Positions 56,801 to 64,000 of a stretch of 64,000 bases of DNA are shown piece by piece. The DNA is taken from contig OZ026846.1 of NCBI GenBank assembly GCA_964023205.1, positions 36,228,194-36,292,193 of the forward strand. Direction: 5' to 3'. This stretch comes from Lutraria lutraria (taxonomy: Eukaryota; Mollusca; Bivalvia; Venerida; Mactridae). The position numbers were made by a program, and so were the translations under genes. The notes under the pieces were generated by a model. It was not told the DNA's origin and made no database searches. It was given only the letters and a program-made list of their open reading frames with translations. The stretch's first letter is position 1; each line of letters starts with the position of its first letter.

Positions 56801-58645
56801 ACAAGATATAAATACATGTGTATGCCAGCTGTGGTACAATACATTACCACAAGATGATTTATAACATTTAATTCATAAACACTAGCTGTATCAACTGTAT
56901 AGATGTCATATGCATGTACATGTATAAATTAGAGGCACGCAGTTAACTTACATTTATACAAGTATTCCATAAATTTATAGAGTACCATGGGACTATATTT
57001 ATCCACTGGCCTCAACATGTATCATATGTGACAAAGATCGCATGCGTGGCGGAGTGGTCTCAGTCTGCGACTAGTAATCACCAGAAAATAATTAGGAAGC
57101 TATTCTGCTGGTGCTGCTGAACGGGTTCGGGTGCTTCCCAAATAATGTCGGTTAACAAAAAATATTTAATAATATTGATATGGTAACTTAATTATATAAT
57201 AACCATTTACAATGAAAAAAGAAACATCAATAGTTTGCCATAAAAAGCATACATGTACAAGAAAGACAAATAAATGTTCATATTCCTTCGACAAGAAGTT
57301 ACTGTCATGATACATGTGTGTTACACATACGGCGAAGTAATGCACTTCGGCATCAAAAGAAAACCATAACGAGACGGTCTTGTAGTTGGTTCAATGGTTG
57401 ACTTGATTAATTCATTAAGAATGGGGGTACTTGACAGAATAACGATAATGCAGTTGACTAATTTGTGTCGAGTTGAAGTAGAACGATACACGAACTCCAG
57501 TGCTGAACTTACTCAATGCATTTGATATCTATAGAGCGCTATTTAGTGTGCTGATAAAATTACATACATGTACATGTATTTCATTCAAATCATAGAAATA
57601 TTTACTTCTTATCTAATCTTCCAGCCCGCTAAACTTTAAAAAATCATCGCTGTTGTATTCACATATATAGCAAATCACACTAAAATGACTTTTTCGCAGT
57701 TTATGTCTGTTTTTAAAGTATTTCAGTAACATACAGGCGAGCAGAATTTAAAGCTAATCAGTGTTTCTAAATTATTTTACCAGTTCTATTTTTATATTAA
57801 CTGCAATTAACTGCCATTTTCTTGACATGTTGAACAATAATCATTAGAAGAGTATGAATGGCTTTGGTCCGATGTCTTTCTAACTAAGTTAAGCGACCTT
57901 ACATAGAGACACGTTGCCCACAGTCAAACAGGTTACCCGGCTTATTGTGAACACTCGAATGTTTGTGTTATATTTATTGGTTGGCTGGGTTTATTCATCG
58001 AGCCGGCCGTTCGGGTCAAATGCATCAACCTGTTTTCTTGAATGCCGGATACTTTTACATGCAAAAAGTTTGCGAATACAATGTAGTTTAAATGGGAATT
58101 CTACGATTTTGAAATTTAACGAGTGGAGTAGACACAATCATGATATAGTAATAAGAGACAAATATCGTACATAATTGCACATAATTGCACACGGCCAGCG
58201 AAGTATAACAGCACAGTATGTATCCAATTAGTCAAAGTACCCGTACAGTAATATACGGCGGCAGATTTTCAGTATAGGTCGTGACCACTATATGATAAGT
58301 CGTATATTCGGATTACGCATTCATCCAATATATAATCATTTACATCTGTTACAATAGATCGATGAATTGTATTTGCACAATCAATCTACGTATAAGAAAT
58401 GAACGGAACAAATTTACGCTTAGACATATAGAAGCTCATAGCGAGGAATTTTAGTAATATTTTATCGGATTTCTCATTCCATTAATTAATGTTTTTTTTT
58501 CATGAATTATTTTACATGTTTAGTGATTATATATATATATATATATATATACTTTAAAATGCATATTAAAAGATAATAATTTACCTTGATATATAAAACA
58601 ACAGATCAACAGGCTCAAAAATAATAAACTGTTTTTTAAATCCAT
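53859..58645 (-). CDS. GPI-anchored Ly6/uPAR-type three-finger protein, copy C
   Basis: Exons 58645-58585, 55826-55671 and 54073-53859 give 143 residues; both introns are phase 1 and exon 1 is again 61 nt. The signal peptide is MDLKNSLLFLSLLICCFIYQ. The domain runs SLECYDCSS, PGCGATWEL, YLTRC, ACRKITS, RSCWTTT, SCHEM, SCYC and KPCNGRQPLLAYW, followed by the hydrophobic tail LLSTLVILVHLIRH. Ten cysteines remain: the residue that is Cys in A and B just before LEC is Ser here, leaving an even set, as expected for five disulfides in a canonical three-finger fold. The sequon NES is conserved in position with A's NET. The C-terminal tail is closer to copy A than to copy B. Introns contain a MITE, a G-run, a tRNA-like relic and an AT microsatellite. 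Cell-surface location is inferred; ligand unknown. Confidence 0.88.
54787..54835 (-). mobile_element. Isolated 3' end of a GCTCAC-family Helentron-like element
   Basis: CAAGAGGACCATGCTCGCCT, then ATCGCTCACATGA, is a decayed minus-strand version of the 3' end block (GCTCACATG inverse repeat, GGCCAT hairpin, CTCTTG). No matching 5' end was found nearby. Confidence 0.45.
55858..56012. repeat. MITE, CAGTCAAACCTGTG family
   Basis: TACAGTCATAATTAAC, then CTACCTCCGAATAAAGGCCA, then GTCAATAAAGGCCACATTTT. It shares internal sequence with 9711-9872 (ATTCTTTTAAAA, GAACAAAATGAC). It is in copy C intron 1, close to exon 2. Confidence 0.55.
56710..56728 (+). repeat. Run of 19 guanines
   Basis: An uninterrupted G tract in copy C intron 1; on the transcribed minus strand it is a C tract. 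It could form a G-quadruplex, and its exact length is prone to sequencing error. Confidence 0.85.
57045..57140 (+). mobile_element. tRNA-like relic (SINE head)
   Basis: GCGTGGCGGAGTGGTCTCAG resembles a Ser/Leu tRNA box A, and GGTTCGGGTGCTTCCC resembles a box B further on. The cloverleaf is not restorable by eye and there is no tail, so a SINE remnant is more likely than a working tRNA gene. Confidence 0.4.
58528..58551. repeat. AT dinucleotide microsatellite
   Basis: About twelve AT repeats just downstream of exon 1 of copy C, within intron 1. Confidence 0.9.
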
Positions 58646-59019
58646 TTTTGATACACGCAGAATAATCCGACAGAGGATACGTACTCCGTATTTCAAGGTT
58701 AAAAGGGTACAGAAATTGTTACAAGTAGTTGATGTTGAGCATCACAAAACAGCCACCACAAATGAAGCGTAACACGTTGGGTTCACTTGTGCATGTGAAG
58801 GTTCGACAACTCTGACTGTTAAGAAATCATTAAACACCAAATATGATTCGCGACTATGCACGAAAGTTCGCGAATATGAACCATATTTCATTAGTTTAGA
58901 GAATTCAGAATTTCGGAATAAAATGTAATATGTAAACTATATTTTTGGAAAATATTTATAACATGATAATGATAGTTCATGCCAACAATCGTTGAGTTTT
59001 GGGTTATAAGATTTTAAGG

Positions 59020-59400
59020 TGCATGCACGCCTATAGATTCATATCTGTGATTCCGGATATGAACAATAGCATTTATCATTTATACTGCTTGATTATTGTT
59101 ACTTAAACTTATTAATACAATCATAATGACAAAAAATTGTTGATTTAGGGGTTCTCAAATAAAAGTCATAGATTGCATATGCATGCGGGCCTATAAATTC
59201 ATATCCGTTAGCGCATACGCGTATAAGCAATATATTTTTATCAATATATTATTATTCTAATTGATAAGCATCTCGATGGTTTTAGACCATTTCATTTGTG
59301 ATATTTTATGTAAAATAACATACACAAAACCCCATGAAATGAATGCGCACTTAAAATTCATATTCGTGAACACATCAATGCTATTATCAGTGTATTTTTT
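59020..59400. repeat. Degenerate tandem repeat, ~160 bp period
   Basis: CGCCTATAGATTCATATC (59028), GGGCCTATAAATTCATATCC (59187) and CACTTAAAATTCATATTCGT (59348) head three units, each followed by an AATAGCATTTATCA-like block. Confidence 0.5.
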
Positions 59401-59898
59401 CGAACTATAGAGAATAAACATTGAGTACGCTTCATCAGTCTGTTTTTAAGTAGATCTCTTTATAACAGTCTCTCTCTATTGTCTGTAATTATAACGTAAA
59501 ATAGGACATCTATTTTATGATGAATGATAACCTTATTACAATTATAAAAAATATACACTTAACAAAACTTATATTTTACACACGTAAGCGTTATCATCTG
59601 AATGAACGAGTTTGAATTGGTAATACAAATGTAGTAATATTCTACAAAACTGATAAGTTGATACACTTAAACATATCTTATCAAAGTTACAAATATTTAA
59701 TAGTATTGGTAGCAACCATTGGTCAATGGACTCCTCACACAAATCTATATTATATTCGAAACCATAGTTCAGCTGAAATATAATATTATAAAGAACCAAA
59801 CTCTTGATATGTATGTACCACCGTACGTACTGTTCACCGATTTTTATACAATTTACTGAATTAATACTGAACACCGGAACATTATCAGTGCACAATAT

Positions 59899-60053
59899 TA
59901 CAGTCAAACCATCAAACAAAGACCACATTTGGCAGATGTCACTTATTTGAGACTGTTTTGTTCTAAATGATTGATAACGGTTTTTAAAAAGTATATCCTT
60001 TTATCACACGATGGCCTTCAATCGGATGAGGCAACTAACACAGGGTTGACTCT
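59899..60053. repeat. MITE, CAGTCAAACC...GGTTGACT family
   Basis: TACAGTCAAACCATCAAACA faces CAGGGTTGACTCTA; internal TTTGTTCTAAATGATTGATA matches the copy at 29703-29861. Confidence 0.65.
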
Positions 60054-60126
60054 ATATAAGAAAAAGCGAGGTTGTGAATATGAATCATTAAAGCATCTAT
60101 AAGAGTTTAGAGAAGTTGAACAATAT

Positions 60127-60355
60127 TTGTTTGTTTGTTTGATCGGGTTGTATGCCCGTTTTCAACAGTCAGCGTCATATGAGGCGGACCGTTTCACCTA
60201 ACTATCGTTACTGAGAAGAACCGATACTAGACTCCCATCCTCCGTGAGCAACTGTCTACTTTCTCACATAAAGAGACATGGTCGGTAGCTGGTTCGAACC
60301 CACAATCCTCTATCAGTGAGAGGTTACAGTGATTTGAAATCAGCTACCTTGACCA
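60127..60355 (-). mobile_element. tRNA-derived SINE, uninterrupted copy
   Basis: Minus strand: GTGGTCAAGGTAGCTGATTT (head), then GTGGGTTCGAACC (box B), GACCATGTCTCTTTATGTGA, GGATGGGAGTCTAGTATCGG, CTGACTGTTGAAAACGGGCA and the tail ACAACCCGATCAAACAAACA. It provides the empty-site reference for both insertions in the copy at 27946-28990. The head is Ser/Leu-tRNA-like and the tail is AAAC-repetitive, as in mollusc SINEs. Confidence 0.7.
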
Positions 60356-61591
60356 CATATTTACGTACTAAGTACATACTTAATAGAATACAATGTGTAT
60401 CAAGGCAGGTAAACAAGAACATTGACACAATGAAACTGGACACAGCAAATTGATAAAGATATGTATGAGTGAATATATGTATGAAAATATTCATTCTCTA
60501 TTGGTATAAATCACGACGAATTTATATTCTCGAAATTATAATTCAAAATCTAATTCATTGTTCAAATAATGTAAAATGAAAATACGGCATGTGCTGTGTG
60601 ATGTTTTGTTTCTGATTACATAAAAGTCGTCCTTCATTCTGATTACAGACCGTGACTCATTAGTGTATTGTAGTTCTCATCCTCGCAATTGTCTTTGGTG
60701 ACTGTAGAACTTCAAATCGTTCGACGAAAGTCAAAATTGCTACTGTGCCGGATATCGTATGGTACCTTATTACATCTATGAAGTATGATATTGTAAGTAC
60801 GTCTGATGTTGTAAAATATCAAGGATACCAAATAGTGGAAACAGTGAGTGAAATACGCGTAGTTCTTATAAACAGAATGTGACTGTAAATGACTTAGGCA
60901 AGGGAGATAACCGTAACAGACTTGCGGGTACTTTTACGACTAGTTACCAAACATAGACCGATATTTATCTGGCAAGCAGACAGATTGCTGTAATACAGAG
61001 TTTTGTAGATGGTTCCTGGAATACTAAAGACTTTGCATAAAATTAGGGGAGACATAAAAAACGATATAACCAATATTTACAAATAGTAATCTGTTAGGAC
61101 ACATTAAACCACTTTAACAAAATAAAGAATAGGTCTGGACAGTGGTCTTCATTTGTTGAGTTATACTGTACATTTTGTATCATCAAATATTTAGGGTTGG
61201 GAGAATTTGCATAATCACTGAAATCACGAGAAACATGTGGCATGTGTAAATATTCTCTTGTACCTGTGGAATGTCATTGACGAAAACAGATTATAGGATT
61301 TACGAGTGTATAAGTAGCAAACGACATATTGTTTGGTTCAGTAAAACTACAAATGTATTATATAAAAGCAATTATGTTGAAAATTATAGACAGAATAGAA
61401 CAGAACATACATTTATCAAGTATTATGCAACAAAAGCGCATCAAGATAAAATGTTTGAATAAGCTCAGAAACAGTATACAGTAAGTATACATGATATACA
61501 CAATAATTATAAATACAATGTGCATGTACACACAAGACAAGGGAAACACAGACGATACGATTAAATTAGCACGTTATTTGTCCTGTATTGT

Positions 61592-61720
61592 CCAAAGGGT
61601 CATGTCACATAAAAAATATCATACAAAAGAAATATAATAAAAATATACAAATTATTTCATAAATATGAAATAATATATTTTTTGGTTATATGTATTTTTT
61701 TATGTGATACGACCCTTTGG
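61592..61720. repeat. Palindromic MITE, 129 bp, with TATTGT direct repeats
   Basis: CCAAAGGGTCATGTCACATA, then AAAAAATA, is inverse to TATTTTTTTATGTGATACGA, then CCCTTTGG. TATTGT stands immediately outside each end (61586-61591, 61721-61726). Confidence 0.72.
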
Positions 61721-62499
61721 TATTGTCATCCTAGAATAGAATAAAATTTGGACGTTTAATTGTATGAAAGCTATGTATGTTATCTATCTTAAGTTTATTT
61801 CTATTTATAGTTGCTTATTAAGATTTACAGGTCGCTTCCAATACCCATTACTAGTATTTAAGGTACTAGGCCGTGATTCGTGTCATATACGAACAATTAT
61901 TCTACCAATATAAGGATTGTCAGATATAGCCTTATATACTTTAAAGTAAAACAACCACAACACATGTCTTGTCTTCACTGACATCCGTAGAATATATGAT
62001 CGATGGAACTGTCTTCAAATACATGTTTTAGTTCGGAGATATACAAACTTATATACTACTCAAAATTTGATAAGGATCACTTTTAATTATCTATGGCATT
62101 ATCGTTAATTTTGGATTACATACATAAAATATGATTTTTTGTGATTTTCAAAGATACCTGCATATCATGAGTGCAATCATTATGTGTCAATCGTCCATAG
62201 TCATTATGAATCAAGATATGATCGTATATTACAAGATAATAAAAACAGAAGGCTTTCAGATCTGCTGCGTTTCAATTTTCACAAAAACACTAAAATATGC
62301 AGGGACATAATTTATAAACTTACATGTAGCATCAACGCCTAGGACTTTGGTGACAGACAGCCATGTGTTTTTCACTTTTTGCAACCCTTGTATTCAGGAA
62401 GGCTGTGGTCGAATGTATGCTTAATGTTCAGGGTCCTCAGCATTTTGACATTATATGAGGTTTAAAGTATAAGATATTTACCGATGTCTATCTGCCAAG

Positions 62500-62577
62500 G
62501 AAAGACTTGGTCATGGGATTCACGTGAACCCCGGGCACGCCTAGTGCTCGAGTTGTTTCGTGAATCCCGTGGTCTTT
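62500..62577. repeat. GC-rich imperfect hairpin
   Basis: AAAGACTTGGTCATGGGATT, then CACG, faces CGTGAATCCCGTGGTCTTT with a ~30 bp loop that itself contains CCCGGGCACG and GTGCTCGAG. It stands out against AT-rich surroundings. Confidence 0.6.
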
Positions 62578-63479
62578 TCAACACAGACCTATGTACGTGA
62601 TAAAAAGAAAATTGTTTTCTTCTTGAAGGAATAATTAATCCTGGGATTTGTAAACGGGCAATGGCCTAATCGTAACCATAATAACAACATGCTCATCAAG
62701 AGTAACAAATATAAGAAAAGTATGCTTACAAAAAAGAGACAGATAAGGAGTAAAATATATTTAAAAAAATAATTATATTTTGTGTCGCCGTACTTACCAA
62801 CGTCTACTTGTAATTAATTGCAAGTATTTTCTTATTTGTATTTTTGTAACATTTCATGGCTTGAACAAACTTCGATCATGAACGGGAACACTTTTTATGT
62901 TAATTGTGTATAAAATTCAAATCATGATATCTTTAATGCAATTCACACACCAATTAAAATGAAGGGATAATCATTATACCATATTAGCAGCTGAAGTGTA
63001 GTGCGATTTTATTACACTGTCAAAGCTGAATACTTACACGCTCGCTGAATGCGATTAGTTTAAGTTACGTTCCACATTCAATAGTTTTCGTTTATTTTAC
63101 CGTTAACTTTCCATTTTTGGTCAACGTACTTACACATTTCTACTTGTAACTAATTACACACACTAGTATTCTAGCACTTGTACCTAAGAAAGTGTAATTG
63201 GATTATTTATTGATATGATGTACTTTTTCAGATTTTGTAAATCAACAATAGTGTTTGCAGGAATGTACATCCTTGTAGTGGGAATAACCCTTTGTATAGG
63301 TGAATATAGTTTCACTAAATGACATCTATTCCATACATATCATGGTAGATTGATTGAAACTTGCGTACATGTACATATTTAACTATTCCTACTTACTAAT
63401 CGCTCTATTTCTGGCATGTAGACGTTATTAATAAGTAGCTAATTTTGACTTGCCATTATGTACTTTTTAAAGATACCTA

Positions 63480-63780
63480 CTTGTCTTAATCACAAGATCG
63501 TAATTACTTGAGTTTTTACTCAATTACACTTACTTAATTACTTGAGTTTTTACTTAATTACACTTACTTAATTACTTGTGCTTTGTATTCAATTTCCAGT
63601 ACTTAATTGCATATGCAGAACTCAATTTCTTATGTTTGTACTTTCTTGTGCTTGTATTCAATTTTAGTTCTTACTTATATATGTTTTGCACTTATTTACC
63701 AGTACTTGATTGCATATGTTTTGTACTTAATTACCAGTTCTCAATTACATATTTTTTGTACTTAATACCAGCATAGGAAC
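63480..63780. repeat. Low-complexity TACTTAATTAC/TTGAGTTTTTACT array
   Basis: Variants of ACTTAATTACTTGAGTTTTT and CTTAATTACCAGT recur irregularly. Similar CTACTTGTAA(T/C)TAATT pieces occur back to 62798. No gene is supported. Confidence 0.55.
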
Positions 63781-64000
63781 ATATCACATAGAAATATCAT
63801 AAACAAAATAAAATATATATTTCATTTTATAGACAAGGGATGGAACTCCCACGAAATGAAAATTTGTCAAAATTCTAAGAATATTGGTTCTGTTTAAGTG
63901 TAGAAACGACGCACATTGTTTAGATGATGATAAATATGGCTATCATGTCTTCAATAAAAATATGTACATTTGTAATTGTAAATGACAATGAAGATACGGG

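Larger units (their letters stand above)
58646..64000. other. Intergenic upstream of three-finger copy C, no gene recognised
   Basis: It contains degenerate ~160 bp tandem units (59020-59400), a MITE (59899-60053), an uninterrupted SINE (60127-60355), a 129 bp MITE (61592-61720), a GC-rich hairpin (62500-62577) and simple TACTTAATTAC-like sequence (63480-63780). No fourth three-finger gene, and no exon carrying the CCACGTGG-type exon-2 signature, was found. Confidence 0.45.

Noticed and set aside
59569..59928. 119-residue minus-strand ORF upstream of the three-finger cluster
   Set aside because: Low-complexity AT-rich composition, no signal peptide, domain or paralogue in the window, and it runs into a MITE at 59899.
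63576..63776. 66-residue hydrophobic ORF
   Set aside because: Translation of the simple TACTTAATTAC-like array; no independent coding evidence.

Overview
This is nuclear DNA from a bivalve mollusc, probably a heterodont (venerid-type) clam; the species-level guess is weak. Support comes from intron-rich genes with GT-AG splicing, AT-rich intergenic DNA, and dense dispersed repeats of bivalve type. The repeats include a pearl-like element with ~160 bp tandem monomers, AGCTCAC...CCCTCTTG elements, tRNA-derived SINEs and many short inverted-repeat (MITE) elements. No viral, bacterial or plasmid gene was seen.

Layout. (1) 33-4540, plus strand: the last five coding exons of a RING-H2 E3 ubiquitin ligase; its 5' part lies outside the window. 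(2) 4541-9970: 3' UTR and repeats, including two near-identical copies of one element. (3) 10289-11137 (minus) and 11795-12628 (plus): a head-to-head pair of intronless paralogues encoding secreted, probably GPI-anchored proteins with a CCDC3-like N-terminus, separated by 657 bp. (4) 12629-18464: gene-poor, with a 1.6 kb element of dimeric tandem repeats. (5) 18465-24554, minus: a complete eight-exon SH3YL1 (SYLF plus SH3). (6) 24555-27257: a divergent intergenic region holding an 824 bp fold-back element. (7) 27258-36414, plus: a complete eleven-exon AAMP (WD40). (8) 36415-40588: AAMP 3' UTR and another tandem-repeat element. (9) 40589-58645, minus: three tandem copies of a three-exon gene for a GPI-anchored Ly6/uPAR-type three-finger protein. 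(10) 58646-64000: no gene found; repeats only.

How the genes relate. The conserved genes (RING ligase, SH3YL1, AAMP) look like unrelated housekeeping or signalling neighbours. The two lineage-specific blocks, the CCDC3-like pair and the three-finger trio, are small surface-protein families made by local duplication. The trio keeps identical intron phases and the same 61-nt first exon but differs in cysteine number.

The mobile DNA is the other main feature. Several elements share one layout: a 5' terminal hairpin, tandem monomers of about 140-165 bp, a 3' subterminal inverted repeat and a short 3' terminal hairpin ending near CTAG or CTTG. This is what is expected of non-autonomous Helentron/pearl elements. 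There are also nested insertions with visible target-site duplications, and a fragment of AAMP's last exon inside the three-finger cluster. Exons were joined by hand from splice signals, reading frame and remembered family similarity; no database search was possible.
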